A stretch of 64,000 nucleotides of DNA from assembly GCA_016794035.1 (NCBI GenBank), contig JAEUHS010000011.1, positions 54,620 through 118,619 on the forward strand. Direction: 5' to 3'. This DNA is from Planctomycetota bacterium (GTDB lineage: Bacteria; Planctomycetota; UBA1135; UBA2386). Of this stretch, positions 18,725 through 26,971 are shown piece after piece; position 1 is the stretch's first letter, and each line of letters opens with the position of its first letter. The position numbers and the translations under genes were made by a program. Below the pieces are notes generated by a model, which saw only the letters and a list, made by a program, of their open reading frames with translations, searched no databases and was not told where the DNA came from.

Positions 18725-19747
18725 TCACGGGGCGGATCGACCTTGTGATCCATCGACGGAGTCGGACTCGGAGCCGGCGTCGAACGGCGACTCGTCGGCT
18801 GGCGTGGGCTCGATCACGTCCTCGCTGCGCGCCAGTCGCGCGGCAGCGCGCTGGTCCGCGGCGAGGCGGCGGATCAGGGCGAGCACCAGCAGCGGCAGCG
18901 CGCCGACCATCGCCAGGCTGAAGCACTGGCCGAGCACCACGCGCCAGATCGCACCCGAGGCGTGCTGCAGATGGTCCCGCCACGCATCCTCCAGCTCGAG
19001 GGTCGTGCGGCGCGTGCGCCCCACCAGGGAGCGCTCGAACGACGTCAGGTTGTCCGCGGACCTGGCGATCGTCAGCAGTGTCTCGAGGCCGAACTCCCGC
19101 TGCAGCCAGGCCACATAGGAGTAGCTCTGCGCGTAGGCGATGCGCAGTTCGGTCGGCTCCTCGGGGAAGTCGGCCCGCAGGTCGCCGAACGACAGCAGCC
19201 GGTTGGTCGCCAGGCGCCAGACGAGGTCCTCTTCGCGGGCGCCGAGGTAGATGTCGCCGGCCAGGCTCTGCGCGAGGCCTTCGTGGAACCAGCGCGGGAT
19301 CAGCCTGCCGTGGGGCGCTACGAACTGGTCGAGCAGTTCGTGGGTCAATTCGTGCACGACGACGCCGCGCAGGCTCGAGCCGGTGCGGCGCAGTTCGCCC
19401 CACACCAGGTGGATCTGATGCCGGCCGAGCAGGGCGAAGCCAGGCGAGTCCGGCTGCAACTGCGCGAGCAGCGAGTCGGGCAGCGAGCTGCGCGCCGCAT
19501 GTACGTGCACGAAGAACCGATGCTCGGGCACGCGGTGGAACAGCTCGAGCAGCGCCGGCAGTTCCGCGTCGACCTCGTGGCGCACGCTCTCGACGGCCGC
19601 GAGGGATGGTTCGCCGGTGCCGGCGACGACCTGGGCCATGTCGCCGTCGGACACGAGCGCCGACGAGTTCGGCGACCCGCCGCCGCCACACGCCGCGAGC
19701 AGCAGCACCAGCAGACCCGAGAGTGGCCAGGACCACCGGCGCTGCAC
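18725..19747 (-). CDS. Lipoprotein zinc peptidase-like protein (peptidase MA/gluzincin type)
   Basis: The protein has 340 residues. I chose the GTG at 19747 because it produces a compact lipoprotein signal (MQRRWSWPLSGLLVLLLAAC). Codons further upstream belong to the divergent promoter region. The zinc motif HELTHE begins at about residue 132, with the typical downstream PRWFHEGLAQSLAG that supplies a glutamate ligand. This is the arrangement of peptidase MA-like gluzincins. The C-terminal part has one membrane helix (FSLAMVGALPLLVLALI) and an acidic, low-complexity tail. It should be an envelope protein; its substrate is unknown. Confidence 0.82.
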   Translation of the reverse strand: MQRRWSWPLSGLLVLLLAACGGGGSPNSSALVSDGDMAQVVAGTGEPSLAAVESVRHEVDAELPALLELFHRVPEHRFFVHVHAARSSLPDSLLAQLQPDSPGFALLGRHQIHLVWGELRRTGSSLRGVVVHELTHELLDQFVAPHGRLIPRWFHEGLAQSLAGDIYLGAREEDLVWRLATNRLLSFGDLRADFPEEPTELRIAYAQSYSYVAWLQREFGLETLLTIARSADNLTSFERSLVGRTRRTTLELEDAWRDHLQHASGAIWRVVLGQCFSLAMVGALPLLVLALIRRLAADQRAAARLARSEDVIEPTPADESPFDAGSESDSVDGSQGRSAP

Positions 19748-19886
19748 GTCGCGTGCGACCGACGAGCCCGACTCGCCCCGAGGTCCGGATCTTGCTGGCA
19801 GGAACGCGGGCAAGGAGGCGTCATAGTCTCGGCTCCACGCGCCGGGAAGGGCCCCGGTGATCCCCAGTCCATCTTCCGATCCCGCC

Positions 19887-20240
19887 ATGAAAGCCTGGAA
19901 ACTGCTGCTCCCCGTTCCGTTGGTCGCCGCATTGTCGATGGTGCCGCAAGGCCAGGAGAAGGCCGCCGCCGACGAGGTCACGGCGGTCCTGCCGATGTCC
20001 GAACTGCGCTACACGACACCCGACGGCGCCACCCAGTCCATCAGTGCGCGCAGCGTCGTCGAGATCCGGGTGCTGACGGACCACTCGCCCGGCATCCGCC
20101 TCGAACTGCTCTACGACAACGGGGACTACTCGATGGTCGACGCGCAGGCGTTTCACCTGCTGCGCAATGCCGGCGCGACCCGCGAAGTGAGGCTCGTGCG
20201 GGGCAAGGTGGCCGAGATGCGATTCCCGCGGCTGCCCTGA
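19887..20240 (+). CDS. Small secreted protein of unknown function
   Basis: The protein has 117 residues. The ATG at 19887 begins a signal peptide (MKAWKLLLPVPLVAALSMVPQG). The mature part is short and beta-rich (ELRYTTPDGATQSISARSVVEIRVLTD, IRLELLYDNGDYSMVDAQAF) and may form a small sandwich or an SH3-like domain. I recognise no family. It diverges from the peptidase-like lipoprotein gene across 139 bp. Confidence 0.7.
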   Translation: MKAWKLLLPVPLVAALSMVPQGQEKAAADEVTAVLPMSELRYTTPDGATQSISARSVVEIRVLTDHSPGIRLELLYDNGDYSMVDAQAFHLLRNAGATREVRLVRGKVAEMRFPRLP

Positions 20241-20283
20241 GCTCGGAGTCGTCGATGGCAGGGGCGCCCTGAGCGGCGGCGAA

Positions 20284-20301
20284 GGCCGGCCTCAACCGGC
20301 C
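20284..20301 (+). terminator. GC hairpin after the small secreted protein gene
   Basis: GGCCGG (20284-20289), a CCTCAA loop and CCGGCC (20296-20301) form a perfect 6-bp stem 43 bp after the stop at 20240. No T-run follows, so it could at best be a weak or factor-dependent terminator. Confidence 0.3.
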
Positions 20302-20355
20302 CGGCCGTGCAGTCGAAAAAGCCTGCAAGCGCCCGCTCGAGGGCCGCCGCCATCC

Positions 20356-21330
20356 ATGACGTCACCGACTGCATCGCTGCTGCAGCACCTGCTGACACGC
20401 TCCGACCTGGCGCGCCTCGAGGTCGCATCGACGCAGGTGGCGGCATGGTTGGCCGATGGCTCGCTCGAGCCGGTCGCCGAGGTGCCCGTTGACGACGCTG
20501 CGGGCGAGCAGGTGTTCTCGGTGGCAGACGAGGCGCTGCGCGCCGAACTCGGGGCGCGGCTCGCGACGATCGGCAAGTCCGCGGTGCTGCTGAGTCCGCG
20601 TCGGATCCGTTCGTTCCTGCGGCGCGCCGCCGACGGCGGTGCGGGCACGGCTGCCGCGGCAGACACGGCGGACGTGGTGGCGGATGCCGACGTCGCAGCG
20701 CTGTTCGCCGCCCTCGTCGCCGACCTCGACGGCGACCTCGAGAACGTGCTGCGGCTCGCCATGGAAGAGGCCGACGTCGAGCTGGGGCCGCAGGCGATCG
20801 GTGCGCGGCCCGCGGAGGAAGCGATCACCGAGGAGTCGATGCTGCGCGACAACCCGATCGTGCTGGCCGACAGCGACGTCGCGACCTGGTTTCGCGATGG
20901 CGAGTTCGGCGCGGCGCCGACGGGATCCGGCGCGCCGCTGGACGACCTCGTGCCGGTGGCCGGCGAAGACCTCGAGGAGCTGGCCGCGACCGTCGCCTTC
21001 CACAGCGAACAACTCGAACGACTCGTCGACCTGCCGCACGCGCTCGAAGACCTCGCGCGCGAGGTCGAACGGATCCGGGCCGCGCTGGAGGTCGCCGGCG
21101 CGCTGCCGCCCGCGGCGGCCGCCGAAGGGGCAACCGATGCCGCGGCGAACCCCTCGCCGGCGATGCGCACCGGCCAGCGGACCTCGCTGATGGCGATCTG
21201 TCTGGCGCTGTTGTGCTGGTCGGGCCTGGTGTGGTTCGGCACCGGCTCGGCGACGTTGGCGCTGTCGTCGTTCCTCGCCGCGACCGTGATCGGGTACCTG
21301 GCGTTGCAGCCGGCGACCTGGCGGCGCTGA
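20356..21330 (+). CDS. Hypothetical acidic protein with C-terminal membrane anchor
   Basis: The protein has 324 residues. It has no signal peptide. Most of it is acidic, helical and alanine/leucine-rich (ALFAALVADLDGDLENVLRLAMEEADVELG; DLEELAATVAFHSEQLERLVDLPHALEDLAREVERIRAAL, the latter with heptad spacing suggesting a coiled coil around residues 215-245). Two adjacent membrane segments close the protein (SLMAICLALLCWSGLVWFG; TLALSSFLAATVIGYLAL). It is probably a tail-anchored inner-membrane protein with a cytoplasmic body. I do not recognise the family. Confidence 0.75.
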   Translation: MTSPTASLLQHLLTRSDLARLEVASTQVAAWLADGSLEPVAEVPVDDAAGEQVFSVADEALRAELGARLATIGKSAVLLSPRRIRSFLRRAADGGAGTAAAADTADVVADADVAALFAALVADLDGDLENVLRLAMEEADVELGPQAIGARPAEEAITEESMLRDNPIVLADSDVATWFRDGEFGAAPTGSGAPLDDLVPVAGEDLEELAATVAFHSEQLERLVDLPHALEDLAREVERIRAALEVAGALPPAAAAEGATDAAANPSPAMRTGQRTSLMAICLALLCWSGLVWFGTGSATLALSSFLAATVIGYLALQPATWRR

Positions 21331-21347
21331 TCCGGGCTGCCGATCGA

Positions 21348-23753
21348 TCAGGGCCGCCGATCGGGCGACAGCAGATTGGCGAGGATCCGCACCGCGCCCG
21401 GGTGCAGCTTCTTCAGCTGCCGCCACAGCGCGAGCGCGCAGTAGACGTACTCGCCGTCGCCCGTACGGGCGTAGAGCAGCGCGCCGCGCTCGGGCGGCTG
21501 GCCAGGATCGTGGATCTCGAGGACCTCTTCGTAGGCAGCGGCGTGGCTCGCGGGCAGATACAGGGCCCGCTCCTGCTCCCACCCGTCCCAGTCACCGGGC
21601 ACGATGCGATTGGGTCGCTGCAGCAGCGAATGCTCGGGGCGCAGGATCGTGACGGGTGCATCGGCGCGGGTGACCCGCGACCGACCCACCTGGAACGGCT
21701 GGAACGGCGCCCCGAGGAAGCCTTCGCCGGCCGGGTGGAACTCGGTGTCCTTCTGATAGAAGACGAGTAGGCGTCGCCCCTTGCCCGCGGCGAACTCGAG
21801 CAGTCGCCGGAAGCCGCGGCGCGCATCGGGACGGTCCCGCAGGGCGCGCACGTCGACCACGATGGTGTCGAACGAACGCAGGTCCGCGACCGCGATGTCG
21901 GCATCGCTGAGGTCCGACCAGGTGAGACCGAGCCCGCCCGCGCCGAGGATGCCGGGCAGCGTGTCGTCGCGACTGCGCAGCAGGCCGATGCGCAGATTCG
22001 GGTCGATCTGGACGTCGACCTTGTGCACCGGCAGGGCGATACGGGTGCCACCGAGCCGGATGCGGAACACGTCGACACCGGGTTTGCGTTCGCGCGCCGC
22101 CGTGACCTCGAACCCGAACAGGTCGCCGGTCACCTCCCGCAACACGACGTTGCGGCGCTCCTGCTCGATCGCGTAGCCGGCCGGCGCTCGCACCTCGAGT
22201 TCGCCCGTGACCGGAACCCGCGAATGGCGCGTCACGGCGACGCTGAATTGCAGGGCGCGCCGCGTCGCCGGCAGCAGCAGCATGGGCGGCACGACAGACA
22301 GGGCGACCGGTGCGCGCTCCGCGACCGGCACGGTCAGGTCATACGGCACCTCGATCCCGTCGGTCGACACGAAGAACCGCACGCGCACCGGCGGCTCGAA
22401 GCGATCGCCACGGAAACGGCGCGCCATCGGATCCGGCTCGACTTCGGTCGCCAGGGGAACCCGCACGGTCAGTTGCGCCCGCATGCCGTTGCGGTAGCTG
22501 CGGCCGGATCCGTCCTCGTCGATGGGGTCCAGGTCGGCCACGACGCCACCCAGCCCCGCGACCCGCAACTCGATCGCCGCGCCCGAGGGCGCATGCACGC
22601 GCACCGTCGCGGCGAAGTCCTCGCCCGCCACCACGACGGCGCCGGGCGGCACGTCGAGTTCGAGCTGCACGCCGGCCAGCAGCAGCACCAGCTTCTCCAG
22701 CGCCTCGATGCGGCGCTGCAGCCGGTCGCGCACCTCGACCATCGCCGCATCGGTGGTCAGGTCGACGGCCAGGGCCCGGAGCTCGAGCAGCACCTGGCGC
22801 GCCAGTTCCATCGGCGCCTCGCCGCACGCGACGCGACGCGGCAGTTCTTCGGCGAGCAGTCGCTCGAGTTCGGCGGCTCGTGCGCCGGCGCCGGGCCACA
22901 GGTCGGGATCGAAGATGGACCGCAGCCCGAGGCCTGCAGGCTGGTGGCGTGAGGCGCGCGCGGCGAGGCGGGGCTCCAGGCGCAGTTCGGGCTCGAACAC
23001 CGTGTCGATCGGTGCGGGTGGCCCCGGGCTCGTGTGCGCGTCGCGCAAGATGTCGTAGGCGAGCCGACGGAAGCTCGCGCCGCGCACCGGCTCCAGCGTC
23101 TCGGCGTCGACGCGCAGGGTGGATGCCGTGTTGGTGCTGCCGGCCCCGAGCCACAACGCCCCCACCCGATGCGGCGGTCGATCCGCCACGAACGCCGGGT
23201 CCGCCGCGAGTTCCACGGCAGCGGGCAGCAACTCGACCAGCGCCAGATCATGACCGTGCGACTCCTCGGCATTGTGGGTGCTGAGCACGCAGTCCGGGCG
23301 GATCGTGCGCACGAGTCGCGCGAGGTCGCGCAGGGTCGACTCGCGGCCCCATTCGGCGAACGTCTCGGCAGCGGATCGGCGGTAGCCCGCGTCGGGACGA
23401 TCGAGGTACCACACCTGGCCCCCGAAGTGGGAGCATCCCGCCTCGGTCTCCAGCGTGCGGATGCGTTCGAGGGCGTCGCCGGTCTCCGGGCCACTTGGGT
23501 TCTGGCCACCACCGCCGCGCGTGGCCAGCAGGACCGCGACGCGCAGGCCGAAGCGGTACCGCAGCCAGACGGCAGGCAGCACGTAGCGGTCGTCGGGGTG
23601 CGAGGCGACCAGCAGGATCTTCGCATCGGCACCGACGTCCTTCAGCGTCTGCTGCAGCTCGATCGTGCCGGCGGGGCTGTGCCCGACCGTTTCGTGCCAT
23701 TTCTGGGCCGCAGCCACGACAGTCGTCGCCAGCGCAGCGAGGATCACGCGCAT
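21348..23753 (-). CDS. Large secreted PIG-L deacetylase-fold protein with GATase-like C-terminus
   Basis: The protein has 801 residues with a signal peptide (MRVILAALATTVVAAAQ). The PIG-L/LmbE N-terminal domain shows the metal motif SHPDD (H52, D54, D55), GGGGQN and THNAEESHGHD (residues 159-169), so a zinc-dependent de-N-acetylase is plausible. The remaining ~500 residues contain beta-sandwich-like stretches and a C-terminal Rossmann-like region (DIAVADLRSFDTIVVDVRAL, GKGRRLLVFYQKD) resembling glutamine-amidotransferase-like domains. Family PIG-L enzymes are usually about 230-300 residues, so this is a long fused form. The ATG at 23753 lies 4 bp after the metallophosphoesterase stop, so the genes are probably co-transcribed. 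The substrate is unknown; an envelope glycan is an inference. Confidence 0.88.
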   Translation of the reverse strand: MRVILAALATTVVAAAQKWHETVGHSPAGTIELQQTLKDVGADAKILLVASHPDDRYVLPAVWLRYRFGLRVAVLLATRGGGGQNPSGPETGDALERIRTLETEAGCSHFGGQVWYLDRPDAGYRRSAAETFAEWGRESTLRDLARLVRTIRPDCVLSTHNAEESHGHDLALVELLPAAVELAADPAFVADRPPHRVGALWLGAGSTNTASTLRVDAETLEPVRGASFRRLAYDILRDAHTSPGPPAPIDTVFEPELRLEPRLAARASRHQPAGLGLRSIFDPDLWPGAGARAAELERLLAEELPRRVACGEAPMELARQVLLELRALAVDLTTDAAMVEVRDRLQRRIEALEKLVLLLAGVQLELDVPPGAVVVAGEDFAATVRVHAPSGAAIELRVAGLGGVVADLDPIDEDGSGRSYRNGMRAQLTVRVPLATEVEPDPMARRFRGDRFEPPVRVRFFVSTDGIEVPYDLTVPVAERAPVALSVVPPMLLLPATRRALQFSVAVTRHSRVPVTGELEVRAPAGYAIEQERRNVVLREVTGDLFGFEVTAARERKPGVDVFRIRLGGTRIALPVHKVDVQIDPNLRIGLLRSRDDTLPGILGAGGLGLTWSDLSDADIAVADLRSFDTIVVDVRALRDRPDARRGFRRLLEFAAGKGRRLLVFYQKDTEFHPAGEGFLGAPFQPFQVGRSRVTRADAPVTILRPEHSLLQRPNRIVPGDWDGWEQERALYLPASHAAAYEEVLEIHDPGQPPERGALLYARTGDGEYVYCALALWRQLKKLHPGAVRILANLLSPDRRP

Positions 23754-23757
23754 GCCG

Positions 23758-24498
23758 TCAGACCCCGAGGGCGAGCCGGTTGGCGAGGACTTCGGGCAGA
23801 CCCGCGTCGCGGATCTTCTTCTGCACGGCAGCGATGTCGTAGTGCACGCGCCGGATCGCGGCGATCTCCTGTTCGGTGTCGACCAAGCCGTAGGCCGCGC
23901 GCGGATCCTCGTCGCGGGGCTGGCCGACGCTGCCGACGTTCATCAGCACACGGTCGAAGCCGCGATACGAGATCTCCGCCTCCGAGTGAGGCACCACGTG
24001 GATGTCCTCGGGCGAGGCCTCGCGGCGGAGGTAGATCGCCGGCACGTGCGAGTGACCGACGAAGCACAGTTGCGTGTCCTGATGCTCGAGCGAGTCGAGC
24101 GCTTCGACCGGGGAGATCACGTAGCCGAATTGCTCCGGCAGGTGCATGGTGCCGTGCACGACGGTGTACGGCGGCCGTCGCACGACCAGTTCGAGGCTGC
24201 TCAGGAACTCGAGGTCGCTCGGACGCAGTCGCGGCCGGGTCCAGTGGATCGCGGCCCGCGCGAAGTTGTTGAAGTAGGACGTGTCGAGTCGATCGAGCAC
24301 CGCGGCGTCGTGGTTGCCGAGGCACGTCACGCAGTCGAGTTCCTTGACGATGTCGATGCAGACCGACGGCTCCGGGCCGTAGCCGACGATGTCCCCCACC
24401 TGGACCCACTGCTCGACGCCGTCGTTGCGCATCGCGGCCACGACCGCGTGCAGCGCCTCCGCGTTGGCGTGGATGTCCCCGAGAATGCCGATCCTCAT
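23758..24498 (-). CDS. Calcineurin-like metallophosphoesterase
   Basis: The protein has 246 residues. The metallophosphoesterase motifs are all present in order: GDIHAN (near residue 7), GDIVGYGP, GNHD, then a late VGHSHVP. This is the YfcE/MJ0936-like cytoplasmic branch of phosphodiesterases with two metal ions. The ATG at 24498 gives MRIGILGDIHAN and overlaps the upstream stop by ATGA, so translation is likely coupled to the membrane protein gene. The substrate cannot be told from sequence. Confidence 0.93.
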   Translation of the reverse strand: MRIGILGDIHANAEALHAVVAAMRNDGVEQWVQVGDIVGYGPEPSVCIDIVKELDCVTCLGNHDAAVLDRLDTSYFNNFARAAIHWTRPRLRPSDLEFLSSLELVVRRPPYTVVHGTMHLPEQFGYVISPVEALDSLEHQDTQLCFVGHSHVPAIYLRREASPEDIHVVPHSEAEISYRGFDRVLMNVGSVGQPRDEDPRAAYGLVDTEQEIAAIRRVHYDIAAVQKKIRDAGLPEVLANRLALGV

Positions 24499-25118
24499 GT
24501 GTGTTTCCTGGTGGGCGCCCACGGCCGCGGTTCGCCGCTCGGGGCGATCATCCGCACCAGACTGGCGCAGATCGACAGTCCAGTTGCCGCCACCAGCGAG
24601 GACACCTCGACGGCCGACCACGCTGCGGTGACGACCACGGCGGCCGGGCCAGCCGAAAGGAACACAAGCATCTTATCTATAATGCTTTGTGCTGTTGTCT
24701 CGGGGTCCACCCGCGCGGCCACGGCGAGCGCCAGGCTCACCGGGACCAGCGCCATCAGGAACCACGCCGCGGAAGTCACCGGACCCGGACCCGAAGCGAT
24801 GCCGCCGGCGATCAGGTTCGCGAGCTCGAGGCACCCGACGGTGGCGCCCGTCACCACCAACAGCAGCAGGGTGTTGGTGGCGAAGCCCACCCCGGCGGCC
24901 GCCCGTCTTATTTGCGGTATAACGAAAATAACCCACAGGGCCGCGGCTCCGACCCACATGGCGGGCTCACGCAGCAGGATGCCCGACGTCCTCAGGACGG
25001 CCGCTTCTTGCGCGGTGCAGAACACGCCCCAGCCAAGGAACACGATCCAAGGGCCCACCCCTGCTTGGCGGAGTCGCGCGATCGCGGCGATCCAGGTGCG
25101 TCGCAGATTTGCGCCCAT
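24495..25118 (-). CDS. Hypothetical multi-helix membrane protein with AT-rich codon patches
   Basis: The protein has 207 residues from the ATG at 25118 (MGANLRRTW). An ATG at 25199 would add 27 residues, but they would run through the inverted repeat region next to parA. About five hydrophobic segments are visible (VGPWIVFLGWGVFCTAQEA, MWVGAAALWVIFVIP, TLLLLVVTGATVGCLELA, SAAWFLMALVPVSLALAVAA, LVFLSAGPAAVVVTAAWSAV). I recognise no family. Two segments use codons rare elsewhere in this window (ATA, AGA, ATT, GTT), around 24669-24700 and 24906-24933. The gene is divergent from parA and couples to the metallophosphoesterase. Confidence 0.7.
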   Translation of the reverse strand: MGANLRRTWIAAIARLRQAGVGPWIVFLGWGVFCTAQEAAVLRTSGILLREPAMWVGAAALWVIFVIPQIRRAAAGVGFATNTLLLLVVTGATVGCLELANLIAGGIASGPGPVTSAAWFLMALVPVSLALAVAARVDPETTAQSIIDKMLVFLSAGPAAVVVTAAWSAVEVSSLVAATGLSICASLVRMIAPSGEPRPWAPTRKHT

Positions 25119-25168
25119 CGTGTTCCACCTACGGATAGCCGCTCGCGGCCGGGATTGCACAGTCAGAT

Positions 25169-25221
25169 TCCAACTCGATCCCATCGCGCAGCGACGCATC
25201 GGTCGCTAGGATCGAGTTGGA
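25169..25221 (+). promoter_or_regulatory. Long nested inverted repeat upstream of parA
   Basis: Outer arms of 13 bp are perfect: TCCAACTCGATCC (25169-25181) and GGATCGAGTTGGA (25209-25221). Inside them a second perfect 6-bp repeat is nested: AGCGAC (25190-25195) and GTCGCT (25202-25207), with a 6-nt loop. It ends 40 bp before the TTG start of parA and lies in the divergent gap to the membrane protein gene. It could be an operator for autoregulation of parAB, a leader hairpin, or a terminator. No T-run follows. The arms span an alternative TTG at 25217, which is a reason to place the start at 25262. Confidence 0.6.
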
Positions 25222-25261
25222 GCGGCCCCGGGCAGGGCCGTTGTGGCAAGCGGGGTTTGCG

Positions 25262-25978
25262 TTGCAGTCCATCGTACTGGCGAATCAAAAGGGCGGGGTC
25301 GGCAAGACGACGACTGCCATCCATCTGGCGCACGGCCTCGCGCTCGCCGGCAAGCGGGTCGCTCTCTGGGACCTTGATCCTCAGGGCAATGCAACTGTCG
25401 CCTTGCAGAGGATGACTCCCCCCAGCTCGGCGGGACCGCTGATGGGCCTGCTGGTCCCGGTCGCAGCGGGGTTGTGGCTGCTACCTTCGGCTGGAGCCGG
25501 TGTTGCTATGGCACCCGGGGAGACCGTCGACGTCCAGGGCCTCGAAGAGGTCAGCCGCCAGCTGCAGGAAGCTGTGGATTGGCTCGTGATCGATTGCCCG
25601 CCCCGCATGGATGCTTGGGGTTGGGCGGGCGTGCAGCTCAGCGACCAGGTCGTCGTACCCGTCCAAGCCGAGTTCTTCTCGATGCACGGCCTCTCGCAGA
25701 TGCTGGCCTCTCTGGAGACCGCCGCGCAAAGGTTTCCGGGCAAGGCCAGGTTGCGGGGCGTGCTGCCGACGATGGTCGACAGCCGCGAACCAATCGCGCT
25801 CGAGGTCCTCGAGGACCTGCGCAGCAACCTGGGTAGCGGCCTGCTGCAGTCTGTCATCTTCCGGGACTCGGCCCTCGTCGAGGCTGCGAGTCACGGCAAG
25901 TCAGTGTTCGAGCACTGTCCATGGTCCAAGGGAGCGCTCTGCTACGCGGAGCTGACACGGGAGCTGTTGCATGGTTGA
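25262..25978 (+). CDS. parA: ParA chromosome-partitioning ATPase
   Basis: The protein has 238 residues. The TTG at 25262 gives MQSIVLANQKGGVGKTTT, the canonical ParA/Soj N-terminus with deviant Walker A (residues 9-17), then WDLDPQGNAT (Walker A') and WLVIDCPPR (Walker B). An in-frame TTG at 25217 would add 15 residues but falls in the inverted repeat. ParA binds nucleoid DNA in its ATP form and moves ParB-parS complexes. Compared with the second ParA at the right end of the window, the segment after DCPPR is unusual (MDAWGWAGVQLSDQ rather than SLGVLSANAL). It overlaps parB by 8 bp. Confidence 0.92.
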   Translation: MQSIVLANQKGGVGKTTTAIHLAHGLALAGKRVALWDLDPQGNATVALQRMTPPSSAGPLMGLLVPVAAGLWLLPSAGAGVAMAPGETVDVQGLEEVSRQLQEAVDWLVIDCPPRMDAWGWAGVQLSDQVVVPVQAEFFSMHGLSQMLASLETAAQRFPGKARLRGVLPTMVDSREPIALEVLEDLRSNLGSGLLQSVIFRDSALVEAASHGKSVFEHCPWSKGALCYAELTRELLHG

Positions 25979-26891
25979 TCGTCGTCTCGGTAGAGGTCTC
26001 GACTTCTTCTTGTCCGGTGGCCGTGGTGGGAATCCTCCCGCTGCACCCGCGACCACAGCGGCGGCCCGCTCCGAGGCAACGGCTTCGGCCAAGGCCCCGC
26101 AGGAGGAGATCCTCCTGGCGCCGCTCGGGCAGCTGCGACCTAGCCCGTATCAGCCGCGCAAGACCATCGGGGCAGACGAGCTGAAGGAACTTGCGGCCTC
26201 GATCGGCAAGAGCGGGCTGCTCCAACCGATTCTCGCACGGCGCCAAGGGGACCACCTCGAGATTGTCGCCGGTGAGCGCCGCTGGCGCGCCGCCCAACTA
26301 GCCGGGCTGAGCCAGGTGCCTGTGCTGATCCGGAGCATCTCGGACAAGGAGTCCGCGGTGTTCGGCCTGGTCGAGAACCTCCAGCGCGAGGATCTCAACG
26401 CGATCGAGAAGGCCCGGGGATTCCGGCTGCTGATGGACCAGCTGGGTGCGACCCAGGAGGATGTGGCCACGCAGGTGGGGCTGGACCGATCCACGGTGGC
26501 GAACTTCCTTCGGCTGCTGGACCTGCCGCCCGCGGTCCAGGAGCATGTTTCACGTGGAACACTGAGCATGGGGCACGCTCGCAGTCTGCTCGCCCTGCCT
26601 GACGCGGATGCCATGGTGGTGGCGGCGGACGAGGCGATTCGCGCCGGCCTGTCTGTCCGCTCCTTGGAGGCCCGGGTCAAAGAGGCCCTGGAGGCCTCGA
26701 AGGGCAAGCCCACCAAGAGCGCGGGAACCCGGGCCCGGCCCGTCTGGCTCAACGAGCTCGAGGAGAGCCTGGTGGAGTCGCTCGGCACCCCTGTCACGAT
26801 CCGCTATGGGCGCAAGCGCAGCCAGATCGTGATCGACTGTGCCGGCCGGGACGAGTTCGAGCGCGTCTTCCAGCGGCTCAAGGGCTCGTAG
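25971..26891 (+). CDS. parB: ParB centromere-binding CTPase
   Basis: The protein has 306 residues, the usual length. The N-terminus has the conserved [11 protein letters not shown]arA-stimulating segment, followed by a proline/alanine-rich linker. The ParB N domain contains [10 protein letters not shown] and the CTP-binding/clamp motif [12 protein letters not shown] (residues 101-112). A helix-turn-helix follows ([27 protein letters not shown]). The C-terminal dimerisation domain ends [23 protein letters not shown]. ParB binds parS and spreads as a CTP-dependent clamp on DNA, loading condensin at the origin. A parS site lies inside this gene. The ATG at 25971 overlaps parA's stop. Confidence 0.97.
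   Translation: MVDRRLGRGLDFFLSGGRGGNPPAAPATTAAARSEATASAKAPQEEILLAPLGQLRPSPYQPRKTIGADELKELAASIGKSGLLQPILARRQGDHLEIVAGERRWRAAQLAGLSQVPVLIRSISDKESAVFGLVENLQREDLNAIEKARGFRLLMDQLGATQEDVATQVGLDRSTVANFLRLLDLPPAVQEHVSRGTLSMGHARSLLALPDADAMVVAADEAIRAGLSVRSLEARVKEALEASKGKPTKSAGTRARPVWLNELEESLVESLGTPVTIRYGRKRSQIVIDCAGRDEFERVFQRLKGS
26546..26561 (+). other. parS centromere site inside parB
   Basis: TGTTTCACGTGGAACA differs at one position from the palindromic consensus TGTTTCACGTGAAACA. It sits in parB codons for HVSRGTL, just after the helix-turn-helix. Its reverse complement is TGTTCCACGTGAAACA, as I recall the parS within spo0J of Bacillus subtilis. Chromosomal parS sites usually cluster near oriC, so this suggests that the window is origin-proximal. 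Confidence 0.9.
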
Positions 26892-26971
26892 GGCCGCGCG
26901 GCCAATCGGGACCGAAACGCGGCCTGGCCGGGGCCGCCACCCGGCACAGCCGGTCGGTCGACCTCTGCCTC

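Noticed and set aside
24678..24683. TATAAT on the plus strand as a -10 box
   Set aside because: It is inside a coding region, has no -35 box at a fitting distance, and would only give antisense RNA.
25217..25261. Alternative parA start at TTG 25217
   Set aside because: It lies in the inverted repeat and would add 15 residues ahead of a canonical ParA N-terminus.
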